Assembly: GCF_001431705.1 (NCBI RefSeq)
Contig: NZ_LJWX01000001.1
Span: 186,001 to 250,000 of the forward strand
Length of the DNA: 64,000 bases
Source: Ferrovum sp. JA12
GTDB lineage: Bacteria > Pseudomonadota > Gammaproteobacteria > Burkholderiales > Ferrovaceae
Direction of reading: 5' to 3'
A program made the position numbers and the translations under genes. This document shows positions 54,945-64,000 of the stretch, piece after piece. How positions within the stretch are numbered: the stretch's first letter is position 1; each line of letters begins with the position of its first letter. Below the pieces are notes generated by a model. The model saw only the letters and a program-made list of their open reading frames with translations. It did no database searches and was not told where the DNA came from.

Positions 54945-55547
54945 ATGATTTATCTTGCATCCACCAGCCCAAGAAGGCGGGAGTTGTTAGCCCAGATCGG
55001 CATTAACTATGAACTCTTGTTACCAGAATCATCAGAGGAAGCAGTTGATGAAACGCCGCTCCCAGATGAAATTCCTCTTGATTACGTCTTACGTATTGCA
55101 AGAAATAAAGCGTTATTCAGTTGGCAAAGACTTGTGTCTTCACAAAAAACTCTATTTCCCATACTCGCCGCCGATACTACCGTCACCATTGATCACCTCA
55201 TATTAGGTAAACCAACAGATGCTGAGGAAGCAAGACATTACTTAACTCTCTTATCTGGCCAGCAACATCAAGTCCTTACTGCCGTGGTAGGCTGTTTTAA
55301 GGAAACCATCATTGAGCGATTAAGTATCAACCAAGTATGGTTTAAACCCCTGACAGCGCAAGATATTGAATGGTATATTGCTTCACAGGAATATCAAGAT
55401 AAGGCGGGAGGATATGCACTACAGGGACGGGCCGCATCGTTTATTAAACGCATTGAAGGAAGCCCTAGCGGAATTGTAGGCTTACCCCTTTATGAAACCT
55501 CCGAATTACTGAAGTTAATCACACAACCCAATATAAAATATGAATAA
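54945..55547 (+). CDS. maf: Maf-family nucleoside triphosphate pyrophosphatase
   Basis: A 200-residue Maf protein with the STSPRRRELL N-terminus, the AADTTV motif and KAGGYALQGRAASF near the C-terminus. It hydrolyses non-canonical or surplus dTTP/UTP-type nucleotides. It overlaps rng by 8 bases, the usual arrangement. Confidence 0.94.
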   Translation: MIYLASTSPRRRELLAQIGINYELLLPESSEEAVDETPLPDEIPLDYVLRIARNKALFSWQRLVSSQKTLFPILAADTTVTIDHLILGKPTDAEEARHYLTLLSGQQHQVLTAVVGCFKETIIERLSINQVWFKPLTAQDIEWYIASQEYQDKAGGYALQGRAASFIKRIEGSPSGIVGLPLYETSELLKLITQPNIKYE

Positions 55548-56991
55548 TCAAATACTCGTCAATGTTACCCCCCAAGAAACTCGAGTAGCCATCATTGAAT
55601 TAGGCGTAGCCCAAGAAATTCATATAGAACGAGCCAGTTCCCGAGGATTGGTGGGCAATATTTATTGGGGGAAAGTATCACGGGTTCTACCTGGGATGCA
55701 ATCCGCCTTTATTGATCTGGGTTTAGAGAAGTCAGCTTTTTTACATGTGGCGGATATTGCCGCCAATAAAGAAACCCAATCGCTGCCACCTATTGAAAAG
55801 TTATTATCTGATGGTCAGTCGCTTTTAGTTCAAGTCATCAAAGACCCCATTGGTACAAAAGGGGCTCGTTTATCCACGCAAATTAGTATTGCAGGCCGCT
55901 ATCTGGTTTATTTGCCCTTTGACAAGCATATAGGTGTTTCCCAACGCATAGAAAACGATGAGGAGCGCCTTCTACTCAAAGAGCGTCTTATTTCTATCCT
56001 ACCCCCTGACTATCAGGGAGGGTTTATTATCCGCACCGTTGCTGAGAACACCTCGGATGACGAACTACTGCGTGACTATCAATACCTATCGCAGTTATGG
56101 AAACATATTACCCAGGTACAAAGCACTCACTCTTCCCCTTTTTTACTCTATCAGGAACTCAACTTAGCCCAACGTGTTATCCGAGATTTTGTGATGGACA
56201 ACACCGATCGTTTATTAATTGATTCTCGTGAAAACTTTTTAAAACTCAAGCAGTTTGCCGAAGAGTATTGCCCACAGGCGCTTTCCTCTCTGGAGCATTA
56301 CATTGGACCGAGGCCGTTATTTGATCTCTTCGGTGTTGAAGAGGAAATTGAAAAAGCGCTATCAAGGCGAGTAGACCTGGAGTCTGGAGGCTACTTGATT
56401 ATTGATCAAACTGAAGCGATGACAACCATTGATGTCAACACTGGTGGCTTTGTGGGCGTCAAGAATTTTGACGATACGATTTTTAGAACGAACATGGAAG
56501 CAGCGCAAGCTATCGCCAGACAATTACGTTTGAGAAATCTAGGCGGTATTATTATTGCTGATTTTATTGATATGGAATCAGAGGAACATCGGGAAGCGGT
56601 ACTCACTGAGTTTCACAAAGCCCTGGCACGTGATAGAACCAAAATTAATGCCAGTGATTTTAGTAATCTTGGTTTAGTGGAAATCACCCGTAAACGCACT
56701 CGTGAAAGCTTAGCGCACGTCCTGTGTGAAACCTGCCCATGTTGCCAAGGTCGCGCCCAACTGAAAACACCACAAACATTATGTTACGATATTTTAAGAG
56801 AAGTGGTACGCACTGCAAAACAATTTAGCGCCAAAGAATATCGTGTGATCGCTCATCAAAAAGTCATTGATTTATTTCTTGACGAGGAATCAGCAAATCT
56901 AGCAGAAGTGAGCGACTTTATTGGTAAACCCATCAGCCTTCAGGGCAGTCATGGTTTAAACCAAGAATACTTTGATGTCATTTTAATGTGA
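55540..56991 (+). CDS. rng: Ribonuclease G
   Basis: A 483-residue RNase E/G protein: an N-terminal S1 domain (GNIYWGKVSRVLPGMQSAFIDLG), catalytic-core segments with MTTIDVNTGGFVG and GGIIIADFIDM (metal-binding Asp), and a Zn-link Cys cluster (CETCPCCQGR). The absence of a long C-terminal scaffold makes it RNase G, which processes the 16S rRNA 5' end. Confidence 0.95.
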   Translation: MNNQILVNVTPQETRVAIIELGVAQEIHIERASSRGLVGNIYWGKVSRVLPGMQSAFIDLGLEKSAFLHVADIAANKETQSLPPIEKLLSDGQSLLVQVIKDPIGTKGARLSTQISIAGRYLVYLPFDKHIGVSQRIENDEERLLLKERLISILPPDYQGGFIIRTVAENTSDDELLRDYQYLSQLWKHITQVQSTHSSPFLLYQELNLAQRVIRDFVMDNTDRLLIDSRENFLKLKQFAEEYCPQALSSLEHYIGPRPLFDLFGVEEEIEKALSRRVDLESGGYLIIDQTEAMTTIDVNTGGFVGVKNFDDTIFRTNMEAAQAIARQLRLRNLGGIIIADFIDMESEEHREAVLTEFHKALARDRTKINASDFSNLGLVEITRKRTRESLAHVLCETCPCCQGRAQLKTPQTLCYDILREVVRTAKQFSAKEYRVIAHQKVIDLFLDEESANLAEVSDFIGKPISLQGSHGLNQEYFDVILM

Positions 56992-56996
56992 GCCAT

Positions 56997-57566
56997 TTAC
57001 AGTAATTGCTCTATGAGCATTTCTAAGGCTCCAATTAAAATAGTAATGGTTAGTTGATAAATGATCATCAGTACAACGGGGGATAAGTCCAGTTGACCTA
57101 GAGGAGGAAGAATTCTTCTAACTGGCGTTAAAAATGGGGCGGTTAATGATCGCGCTAAGGGCATCAGCTCATTACTGGGACTCATCCAACTCAATACAGC
57201 ATAAACAAACACACTGGTCATTAAAATATAAATTGCTTGTTTTATTACAGCAATCATGGCCATAAAAATAACAAAAGGTAACGCATAGATAAATTGTGTC
57301 AAATGAATCTGACTAAAACCAATCATGTTGAGCGTGACAAGTACGATGTCCAACAGATAAGCCCAAAACAAACTGGCGTAATCAAAGCGCGGCGATTTGG
57401 GAAAGATTTTCTTTAAGGGATTGACAGCAAACTCTGTTAATTTATAACACCACTGTCCGATAGGATGGCGCCAAGGTGAAGCGAAATAAATCATCAGAAA
57501 ACGAAGTACCGCTAAGACGGTTAATAAAGTGAGAGCAATCTCAATAATAGACTCAATAGAATGCAT
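56997..57566 (-). CDS. yggT: YggT family membrane protein
   Basis: A 189-residue protein built of two YggT repeats, each with hydrophobic helices and a SPWRHPIGQW or TAPFLTPVRRILPPLG loop. It lies downstream of proC and yggS, the common arrangement. Role uncertain; linked elsewhere to osmotic response and cell division. Confidence 0.92.
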   Translation of the reverse strand: MHSIESIIEIALTLLTVLAVLRFLMIYFASPWRHPIGQWCYKLTEFAVNPLKKIFPKSPRFDYASLFWAYLLDIVLVTLNMIGFSQIHLTQFIYALPFVIFMAMIAVIKQAIYILMTSVFVYAVLSWMSPSNELMPLARSLTAPFLTPVRRILPPLGQLDLSPVVLMIIYQLTITILIGALEMLIEQLL

Positions 57567-57576
57567 AAATACCCTT

Positions 57577-58392
57577 TTATTGTTGACTGAGCGTACGTCC
57601 TAACTCTTCTGCTTTTTGACGTGCTGCCAAGATAGCTTTTTCTAGTAATTCTGCCACATGCTCTTGATTTAATATCGTTAAAGCCGCTTCAGTGGTTCCT
57701 CCTTTAGAGGTCACTTTCTCTCTTAGCACTGGCAGGGTGTCAGGGGATTGCGAGGCGAGCTTGGTGGCGCCTAAGGCCGTTTGTAATACTAGTTTTTGTG
57801 CGATCTCTTGAGGTAAACCAAGACTCTGAGCGATGTTTTGCATTTCTTCCATCATCCAAAAGAAATAAGCCGGGCCACTACCAGAGACTGCTGTGACAGC
57901 ATCTAAATCCGTTTCATGATCCACCCAAATGACGGAGCCCACCGCTGAAAGAAGTGACTGAGCACCCAGTTTATCTTCTTGATTGACTCCGGAGGTTGCA
58001 TATAAACCCGATATCCCCTCACCAATTAATGCTGGGGTATTGGGCATGGCACGCACGATGTTATTATGCCCCTTTAACCATTGTGATAGAGCATGAGTGG
58101 TCACTCCAGCGGCAATACTGATAACTCTTAACTGTTTGGGTAGCCTCCCTAGCCCCTTAGCAAGACTAGGCAATTGCTGTGGTTTAACAGCAAACACCAA
58201 GGTGCTGATCTGCTCAAGGTTGAGTTGATCACAGGATTGTAGAACCGTTAAGGACAACTCTTGCTCTAAAGCCTGAGCAACAGCTGGATTAATGTCTATT
58301 ACCTGAATGTCTTCTACCGCTTGGCCATGGCGAATCAACCCTTCAATTAAGGCTCTTGCCATATTGCCTCCACCAATAAAAGCTATGGTCAC
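57577..58392 (-). CDS. proC: Pyrroline-5-carboxylate reductase
   Basis: A 271-residue NAD(P)H enzyme for the last proline step. It shows the Rossmann start IAFIGGGNMARALIEG, the VFAVKPQQ segment, VRAMPNTPALIGEG and AVSGSGPAYFF. It is separated by one base from yggS and 10 bases from yggT. Confidence 0.97.
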   Translation of the reverse strand: MTIAFIGGGNMARALIEGLIRHGQAVEDIQVIDINPAVAQALEQELSLTVLQSCDQLNLEQISTLVFAVKPQQLPSLAKGLGRLPKQLRVISIAAGVTTHALSQWLKGHNNIVRAMPNTPALIGEGISGLYATSGVNQEDKLGAQSLLSAVGSVIWVDHETDLDAVTAVSGSGPAYFFWMMEEMQNIAQSLGLPQEIAQKLVLQTALGATKLASQSPDTLPVLREKVTSKGGTTEAALTILNQEHVAELLEKAILAARQKAEELGRTLSQQ

Positions 58393-58393
58393 T

Positions 58394-59092
58394 TTATTTC
58401 TCCCTCACTCCAAAAATACCGGTCCCCACTCTCACTTGGGTAGCCCCCTCACTGATGGCCATCAAATAATCCTGCGTCATCCCCATAGAGAGCGTATCCA
58501 TGCTGGAGTATTGCTGCCGAAGTTGGTCAAACCAATCTTTCATTTTTCTAAATTGCATCCTCAGTTCGGTATCGGAGAGTCTAGGGTCTGGGATAGCCAT
58601 TAACCCTCTTAATTGCAAGCCTCGGCACAAACTGACACAATGAGCCAACTGAGGCAGTTCCTTCTCATCCACGCCAGATTTAGACAACTCATGACTAATA
58701 TTAACCTGTATACACACGGAAAGGGGAGTTTTACCGCTAAGTAACCGCGCTTCTGAGAGACGTTGGGCAATTTTTTGACGATCCACACTGTCCACCCAGT
58801 CAAATTGCTGAGCAATCAAGGCGGTTTTATTACTCTGAATAGGTCCGATGAAATGCCAAATAATAGGTAGATGCTTTAGTGTATTCTGTTTGGTTAGAGC
58901 TTCTTGTAAATAATTCTCACCAAAATGAGTGACTCCTTCTTGAAAGGCTTCTGCAATCAAACTGGCTGGCTGAGTTTTACTGACCGCCACCAAAGTAACC
59001 TCATTGTCCACCTTAAGCTCTTGTATAGTATTCCTAATTGAGTCTATTCGTTGCCCTAGGGTTAGTTGTAAAATAGAGTGCTGTATGCTCAT
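58394..59092 (-). CDS. yggS: YggS family pyridoxal 5'-phosphate homeostasis protein
   Basis: A 232-residue PLP-binding barrel related to alanine racemase. The cofactor lysine lies in LVAVSKTQP, followed by FGENYLQEA, WHFIGPIQSNK and LSMGMTQDYLMAI. It manages PLP supply rather than acting as a racemase. First gene of yggS-proC-yggT. Confidence 0.95.
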   Translation of the reverse strand: MSIQHSILQLTLGQRIDSIRNTIQELKVDNEVTLVAVSKTQPASLIAEAFQEGVTHFGENYLQEALTKQNTLKHLPIIWHFIGPIQSNKTALIAQQFDWVDSVDRQKIAQRLSEARLLSGKTPLSVCIQVNISHELSKSGVDEKELPQLAHCVSLCRGLQLRGLMAIPDPRLSDTELRMQFRKMKDWFDQLRQQYSSMDTLSMGMTQDYLMAISEGATQVRVGTGIFGVREK

Positions 59093-59114
59093 AAAGTATT
59101 ACCTAAGGTGATGC

Positions 59115-59143
59115 TTGGTATATGATATCGTTAACTATTAAAT
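59115..59143 (+). promoter_or_regulatory. Putative promoter of the DUF971-ubiEJB operon
   Basis: TTGGTA and TTAAAT are spaced by 17 bases in the 64-base divergent gap between yggS and the DUF971 gene. The match is moderate. An AGGA ribosome site follows before the ATG. Confidence 0.4.
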
Positions 59144-59156
59144 AGGATGTTTTTGT

Positions 59157-59540
59157 ATGGCAGGATTAACTCCGGAAACACCCTGGCCCACTGATATTAT
59201 CCTTCATCAAGAAAGTCGACAACTGGAGATTAAGTTTGATGATAACAGCCAATATCAGTTTCCCATTGAATATTTAAGGGTCTATTCCCCCTCCGCTGAA
59301 GTGATTGGACATGGACCAGGACAAGAGATCTTACAAACGGGCAAGAGGCTGGTGACTATTCATGAAATAGTTCCAGTGGGGCATTACGCTATTAAAATCC
59401 ATTTTAGTGATGGCCACGACACAGGTATCTATTCCTGGGATTACTTAAAACGCTTAGGTGTTTATCATGAAGACAACTGGGCGGACTATTTAAACCGACT
59501 GGAGGCTGCAGGAGCTAGTCGTGATCAAGAGGTTCATTAA
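59157..59540 (+). CDS. DUF971 domain protein
   Basis: A 127-residue single-domain protein: the DUF971 pattern with [23 protein letters not shown] and [21 protein letters not shown]. The same fold forms the N-terminus of gamma-butyrobetaine hydroxylase. Bacterial stand-alone members often stand before ubiE; a role near Fe-S cluster handling is only suggested in the literature. It shares one base with ubiE. Confidence 0.9.
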   Translation: MAGLTPETPWPTDIILHQESRQLEIKFDDNSQYQFPIEYLRVYSPSAEVIGHGPGQEILQTGKRLVTIHEIVPVGHYAIKIHFSDGHDTGIYSWDYLKRLGVYHEDNWADYLNRLEAAGASRDQEVH

Positions 59541-60271
59541 TGAACAAAACACATTTTGGATTCACTGAAGTTGATGAACAGGACAAAGCAAAACGGGTCG
59601 GCGCTGTATTTGACTCAGTAGCCCCCTCCTATGACATCATGAATGACATGATGTCTTTGGGCTTACACCGTTTGTGGAAGTATTTCACCATTCAAACCGC
59701 CGCCATTAAACCCAATGAACGCATTCTTGATATTGCCTCAGGCAGCGGTGATCTAGCGCTAGGTTTCGCCAAACAACTCGGTCCTCAGGGACAGGTTGTG
59801 ATGTCTGATATTAATGGCTCCATGTTAGAGCGAGGGCGTAATCGTGTATTAGATCAAGGCTCGGCTATAGCAGCTGTTCAATGTGACGCTGAAAGCTTAC
59901 CCTTTCCTAGTCATTATTTTGATTGTGTGAGTGTGGCCTTCGGTTTACGTAATATGACCCATAAAGACAAAGCCCTGTCTGAAATGACTCGTATTTTAAA
60001 ACCAGGTGGCCGTCTATTGGTTTTAGAATTCTCTACCATTTGGGCACCGCTTAAACCGCTCTATGATCTCTACTCATTTAAATTACTACCTAAAATGGGG
60101 GAAATCATTGCAAAAGACGCATTGAGTTATCAGTATTTAGCTGAATCCATTAGAATGCATCCTGATCAGCAAACGCTGAAGACAATGATGGAACAGGTTG
60201 GGTTATCTCATGTCAAATGGTTTAACTTAACAGCCGGAGTGGTAGCCCTTCATCGTGGTTATAAAATATAA
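59540..60271 (+). CDS. ubiE: Ubiquinone/menaquinone C-methyltransferase
   Basis: A 243-residue SAM-dependent enzyme: the start [23 protein letters not shown] motif [20 protein letters not shown], and the family-typical [18 protein letters not shown] and [10 protein letters not shown]. It methylates the quinone ring. Directly followed by ubiJ and ubiB. The quinone made here feeds the ACIII encoded in the window. Confidence 0.97.
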   Translation: MNKTHFGFTEVDEQDKAKRVGAVFDSVAPSYDIMNDMMSLGLHRLWKYFTIQTAAIKPNERILDIASGSGDLALGFAKQLGPQGQVVMSDINGSMLERGRNRVLDQGSAIAAVQCDAESLPFPSHYFDCVSVAFGLRNMTHKDKALSEMTRILKPGGRLLVLEFSTIWAPLKPLYDLYSFKLLPKMGEIIAKDALSYQYLAESIRMHPDQQTLKTMMEQVGLSHVKWFNLTAGVVALHRGYKI

Positions 60272-60877
60272 ATGATTCATTCACTCCTCCCTGTCTCGTT
60301 GAAAGAGAAACTGTTTAACTTCACTAACCGCAAACTTGAACAGTTACTACTTAGTTCACCTACCTCGTTAAGTACATTACAACCCCATCATGGTAAGTTG
60401 ATCGAGCTAACTATTGCTCAATGGTCTAGTTACTTAACTATTCGTGAAGAGGGGTTACCGCAATTGGTAGTCGAACAGGACAATACTCCGGATTTGAGTA
60501 TTGTGATAAATGGAGAAGATCTGGCTAAGATTATTCAATCATCCTCTAGCGCATTACACTATATGCATATTCAGGGTAACTCAGCGCTGGCCAGCGATTT
60601 AGGCTTTGTTGCAAAACACTTCAGACCCGACCTTGAAGAATTATTAAGTCATTGGGTGGGGGATGTATTCGCTTACCAGTTATCAGAATTGGCTAAGCAA
60701 TCTTTTTCCTATGGGAAATCTATGCTTCATTTCATGCAACACAGCGTGTCGGAATATTTAACTGAAGAAAAACAGCTTTTGCTTGGACGAGAAGAGTTTC
60801 AGGACTGGGTTCATGAAGTCGAACTATTACAGCGACAACTAAATAATATTGAGAATCGTTTTAAGCATAAATTATGA
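60272..60877 (+). CDS. ubiJ: Ubiquinone biosynthesis accessory factor UbiJ (SCP2 domain)
   Basis: A 201-residue protein between ubiE and ubiB. An SCP2-like lipid-binding domain covers the first 110 residues (LELTIAQW-like strand and [16 protein letters not shown]), followed by helices. With UbiK it organises the soluble ubiquinone complex for aerobic synthesis. Directly adjacent to ubiE and overlapping ubiB by 4 bases. Confidence 0.9.
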   Translation: MIHSLLPVSLKEKLFNFTNRKLEQLLLSSPTSLSTLQPHHGKLIELTIAQWSSYLTIREEGLPQLVVEQDNTPDLSIVINGEDLAKIIQSSSSALHYMHIQGNSALASDLGFVAKHFRPDLEELLSHWVGDVFAYQLSELAKQSFSYGKSMLHFMQHSVSEYLTEEKQLLLGREEFQDWVHEVELLQRQLNNIENRFKHKL

Positions 60878-62400
60878 TACGACTATTCAGGGTTTTTAAA
60901 ATACTATCTGTTTTTTTTCGCTATGGACTTGATGAGTTTTTCTTTTACCGTCATCAAAACGGTCTGCTAAATCAACTCGTCAAATACTTATTTTTTTGGC
61001 GCCAGCTTTCTGTACCCCGTGGCAATCGCTTACGTTTAGCCCTGGAAACCTTAGGTCCCATTTTTGTTAAATTTGGACAAGCACTCTCCACCAGAAGAGA
61101 CTTACTGCCTCCTGATATTGCCGATGAGTTAGCTTTATTGCAAGACAGGGTAGCGCCCTTCCCTGGCTTACAAGCCAAGAAAATGCTTGAGGAAGTGTAT
61201 CAAAAACCCCTTGAACAAGTATTTAAAACCTTTGATATTGAACCTGTTGCTAGCGCCTCTGTGGCACAAGTTCATTTCGCTACTCTCTTTAGCGGTGAAG
61301 AGGTAGCGGTTAAATTATTGCGCCCCCGAGTACATCAAATGATTGCCCGTGATGTGGCGTTGCTCTATACCATTGCTCATTTAATTGAACGTTTCATTCC
61401 CGCCTCTCGACGACTTCATCCCATTGAAGTCATTCAAGAATTCGAAAAACATTTAAAAGATGAGCTGGATTTAATGGTTGAGGCGTCAAACGCCAGTCAA
61501 TTACGGCGTAATTTCGCTGATCGTCGACTGCTCATTATTCCTGAGATCTATTGGGACTTTTGTGATGCCTCAGTGATGGTGATGGAACGTATGAATGGAA
61601 CGCCCATCAGCCAAGTCAATAAATTAAGATCCATGGGTATAGATATCCCAAAGCTAGCTAGAGACGGGGTGGAGATATTTTTCACCCAAGTGTTTAGAGA
61701 CGGTTTTTTTCATGCCGACATGCATCCTGGAAACATCCAAGTGGCCGAAGACGGCCGTTACATTGGACTGGATTTTGGGATTGTTGGAACCCTGAATAAA
61801 ACCGATAAAAATTATTTAGCCCAGAACTTCATTGCATTCTTTCGCCGTGATTATGCACGGGTAGCCCTGGCACACATTGAAGCGGGGTGGGTCCCTGCGG
61901 ATACGCGACCAGACGAATTTGAATCTGCCATTCGCTCAGTGTGTGAGCCTATTTTTGATAAGCCCCTAAAAGACATTTCTTTTGGTAAGGTACTTCTGCG
62001 TCTATTTCAAGTATCAAGACGCTTTAACATGGAAGTACAACCACAATTAGTTTTATTGCAAAAAACATTATTAAATGTTGAAGGACTGGGCAGAGATCTT
62101 GATCCGGAGTTAGACCTTTGGAAAACAGCTAAACCCTATTTAGAAAAGTGGATGAGCGAACAAGTGGGGGTGAGAGGTCTTCTTAAGGCCATTAAACATG
62201 AGGGGGGGCAATGGGTAGGACTCATTCCAGAGCTCCCACGCCTCATTCATCACAGTCTCAATCAACAACACTCAAATCAATTCCAAACTGATATAAAAGC
62301 TATTCAGCAACAAAACCAGAGTCTCCAAAGATGGTTAATGGTAATTCTTTTTCTCATGGGCTTACTGATAGGTGGTGAAGTGGCACAGTGGGTAATGTAA
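60874..62400 (+). CDS. ubiB: ABC1-type atypical kinase UbiB
   Basis: A 508-residue UbiB: the KxGQ motif in [16 protein letters not shown], the alanine-rich loop [11 protein letters not shown], the VKLLRP lysine, HADMHPGNI catalytic loop and [10 protein letters not shown], and C-terminal helices for membrane binding. It is an ATPase needed for aerobic ubiquinone synthesis. Confidence 0.97.
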   Translation: MIRLFRVFKILSVFFRYGLDEFFFYRHQNGLLNQLVKYLFFWRQLSVPRGNRLRLALETLGPIFVKFGQALSTRRDLLPPDIADELALLQDRVAPFPGLQAKKMLEEVYQKPLEQVFKTFDIEPVASASVAQVHFATLFSGEEVAVKLLRPRVHQMIARDVALLYTIAHLIERFIPASRRLHPIEVIQEFEKHLKDELDLMVEASNASQLRRNFADRRLLIIPEIYWDFCDASVMVMERMNGTPISQVNKLRSMGIDIPKLARDGVEIFFTQVFRDGFFHADMHPGNIQVAEDGRYIGLDFGIVGTLNKTDKNYLAQNFIAFFRRDYARVALAHIEAGWVPADTRPDEFESAIRSVCEPIFDKPLKDISFGKVLLRLFQVSRRFNMEVQPQLVLLQKTLLNVEGLGRDLDPELDLWKTAKPYLEKWMSEQVGVRGLLKAIKHEGGQWVGLIPELPRLIHHSLNQQHSNQFQTDIKAIQQQNQSLQRWLMVILFLMGLLIGGEVAQWVM

Positions 62401-62434
62401 AAACCCCCATTAATGATCATGGGGGTTTTTAAAA
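62398..62434. terminator. Strong, probably bidirectional terminator after ubiB
   Basis: AAAACCCCCAT pairs with ATGGGGGTTTT, with a short loop, flanked by A and T runs on both sides. It can end the ubi operon and the livGF operon that converge here. Confidence 0.93.
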
Positions 62435-62453
62435 GAATTACTAGAACAAAAAG

Positions 62454-63182
62454 TTAATGTCCCCCGCCCAGATAGGCAGCAACTACTTTCGGATCATTCT
62501 GTAAATCTTTAGCAGGGCCATGTACAGCAATTTTACCATTTTCCATTACATAGCCGTAATCCGCAATAGCCAAGGCCGCTGCAGCAAACTGTTCGACGAG
62601 TAGCATAGTGATTCCTTGTTCTTTTAAGCGACCAATGATATGAAATACCTCGTCCACTAAAATAGGTGCCAGTCCTAATGAAGGCTCATCAAGAAGTAAC
62701 ACATCTGGATTAAGCATCAGGGCTCGCGCCATAGCGAGCATTTGTTGCTCGCCGCCTGAGAGAGTACCAGCCAGCTGGTGCTGCCTCTCACGTAACCGAG
62801 GAAACAGATCCAACGCACGATCTAAATCACTGGCAATATCTCCCTTAGGTCTACCGCCCCTAATAGATAAGCGAGTAAAAGCACCGAGCAAAAGATTGTC
62901 TGTAATGGACTGAGTTGGAAATACTTTTCTTCCTTCTGGGGAGTGCGCAAGACCTAACTTGGCAATTTTATGGGAAGGAAGACCTGCAATATTCTTTCCT
63001 GAGAGCTCCACCTTGCCTGAGGTTGGTTTGATCATGCCACTGATTGCGCGCATGGTAGTGGTTTTACCAGCCCCGTTTGAACCAATTAAAGTCACCACTT
63101 TACCCTTAGGCACAGTTAAAGAAATGTCATGTAAAACTTGAACCTGACCATAGGAAGCTTTCAAATTCCGAACTTCTAACAT
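62454..63182 (-). CDS. livF: Second branched-chain amino-acid type ABC transporter ATPase (LivF)
   Basis: A 242-residue ABC ATPase with Walker A GSNGAGKTT, signature LSGGEQQMLAMARAL and LLLDEPSLGLAP, clearly LivF-type. It differs strongly from the LivF at 3591, so it is a separate system and not a recent duplicate. It lies 17 bases downstream of livG. Confidence 0.95.
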   Translation of the reverse strand: MLEVRNLKASYGQVQVLHDISLTVPKGKVVTLIGSNGAGKTTTMRAISGMIKPTSGKVELSGKNIAGLPSHKIAKLGLAHSPEGRKVFPTQSITDNLLLGAFTRLSIRGGRPKGDIASDLDRALDLFPRLRERQHQLAGTLSGGEQQMLAMARALMLNPDVLLLDEPSLGLAPILVDEVFHIIGRLKEQGITMLLVEQFAAAALAIADYGYVMENGKIAVHGPAKDLQNDPKVVAAYLGGGH

Positions 63183-63199
63183 AAATACCTTCTCTCTAT

Positions 63200-63997
63200 T
63201 TAACTGGCCTGACTACCTAAGTACGCCTCAATAACTTTCGGATTGCGTTGTACTGTCTCTGGCTGTCCTTCAGCAATTTTTTGACCAAAATCCAAGACAG
63301 AAACATTGTCACAAATACCCATCACCACATCCATATGATGCTCGATCAGAATAACAGTAATACCCTGTTCCTTGATTTTACGTATGATATTGATCAAATC
63401 TGCAATTTCTGGCGGTGTTAAACCTGCCGCAGGCTCATCAAGTAATAACAAAGCAGGGTTTAATCCCAAGGCGCGTCCAATTTCAAGTAATCGTTGTCGT
63501 CCATAAGGTAGATTTCTTGCTTCTTCATTAATAAAAGTATCAAGGCCAACAAATTTCAAAATACTGGCGGCTCTTTCTCTTGCGTATTGCTCTTCTCTTT
63601 GATATCGCGGTGTGTGCAACACCACATCAAGAAGATTTGACTTATAGGTATGGTGAAGTCCTACCATAACATTTTCTAGGGCAGTCATTTCACCAAACAA
63701 TTGAAGATTTTGAAAGGTACGGGCGATACCCTTTAAAGCAATATCAGATGGTGTGTCGCCTGATATGACTTGTTGGTCCAGGGAAACCGTTCCAGAAGTC
63801 GGCACGTAAATTCCTGTTAGAACGTTCATCATAGTAGACTTACCCGATCCATTAGGACCTATCAGGCCATGAATAGTGCCTTTGGTCACCGTTAAATCAA
63901 CTTCGTTTAAAGCCTTTAACCCCCCAAACTGCATCAAGATTTTTTTGGCATCCAACAAATCATTGGAGACCAGTGTTTTACCTTCCACGGCACTCAT
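63200..63997 (-). CDS. livG: Second branched-chain amino-acid type ABC transporter ATPase (LivG)
   Basis: A 265-residue LivG-type ATPase with GPNGSGKST, the signature region RNLPYGRQRLLEIGRAL, LLLLDEPAAGLTPPE and the terminal VIEAYLG. Its ATG is preceded by CTA so that TAATG could be the overlap with a livM stop codon beyond the window edge. Permease genes should lie further right. Confidence 0.95.
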   Translation of the reverse strand: MSAVEGKTLVSNDLLDAKKILMQFGGLKALNEVDLTVTKGTIHGLIGPNGSGKSTMMNVLTGIYVPTSGTVSLDQQVISGDTPSDIALKGIARTFQNLQLFGEMTALENVMVGLHHTYKSNLLDVVLHTPRYQREEQYARERAASILKFVGLDTFINEEARNLPYGRQRLLEIGRALGLNPALLLLDEPAAGLTPPEIADLINIIRKIKEQGITVILIEHHMDVVMGICDNVSVLDFGQKIAEGQPETVQRNPKVIEAYLGSQAS

Positions 63998-64000
63998 TAG

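Overview
The window is bacterial chromosome from a Gram-negative proteobacterium, most likely a betaproteobacterium. Supporting signs are the polA / DUF2782 / thrB neighbourhood, the dusB-fis-purH-purD run, lptE-holA, the rsfS-rlmH-maf-rng string and ubiE-ubiJ-ubiB. Base composition looks moderate (visibly below 50% GC). I cannot name the species. An alternative complex III together with a HiPIP and c4-type cytochromes is known from several betaproteobacterial chemolithotrophs and iron oxidisers, so that kind of lifestyle is possible but not shown by this window.

Layout. 1-8.5 kb: the 3' part of an AlkB-type diiron membrane hydroxylase, lgt, a small cytochrome c, a branched-chain amino-acid type ABC transporter (livK facing livHMGF), hemF and tsaC. 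8.5-18 kb: purine, tRNA and replication housekeeping (purD, purH, fis, dusB, polA), an orphan [2Fe-2S] subunit of the xanthine-oxidase family, a DUF2782 protein, thrB and a membrane protein.

18-46 kb is the unusual part, a respiratory supercluster of about 27 kb. Reading with the minus strand it starts with a complete alternative complex III (actA, a split actB, actC, D, E, F). It continues into a divergent cbb3-type oxidase (ccoN, ccoO, a CcoP-like membrane subunit without haem, several tiny membrane proteins, an anchored monohaem cytochrome and an FGE-fold protein), then a spermidine-synthase-like membrane protein, CcoG, a second CcoP-N-like protein, a lipoprotein, and, after a convergent gene, another FGE-fold protein plus a SCO copper chaperone. 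Divergent from the actA end lie a HiPIP and a dihaem cytochrome c4, followed by a second anchored cytochrome c paired with a very short oxidase-subunit-I-like protein, a thioredoxin-like lipoprotein and unknown membrane proteins. Taken together this reads as a quinol -> ACIII -> HiPIP/cytochrome c -> oxidase chain with its own copper and assembly factors, punctuated by RNA hairpins that often follow very small membrane ORFs.

46-64 kb: housekeeping again. uvrD, leuS (lacking the leucine-specific insertion), lptE, holA, proA, nadD, rsfS, rlmH, maf, rng, then yggT/proC/yggS on the other strand, DUF971-ubiE-ubiJ-ubiB, a strong terminator, and the livF and livG genes of a second Liv-type transporter running off the right edge. 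No tRNA, rRNA, CRISPR array, insertion sequence or prophage was seen.
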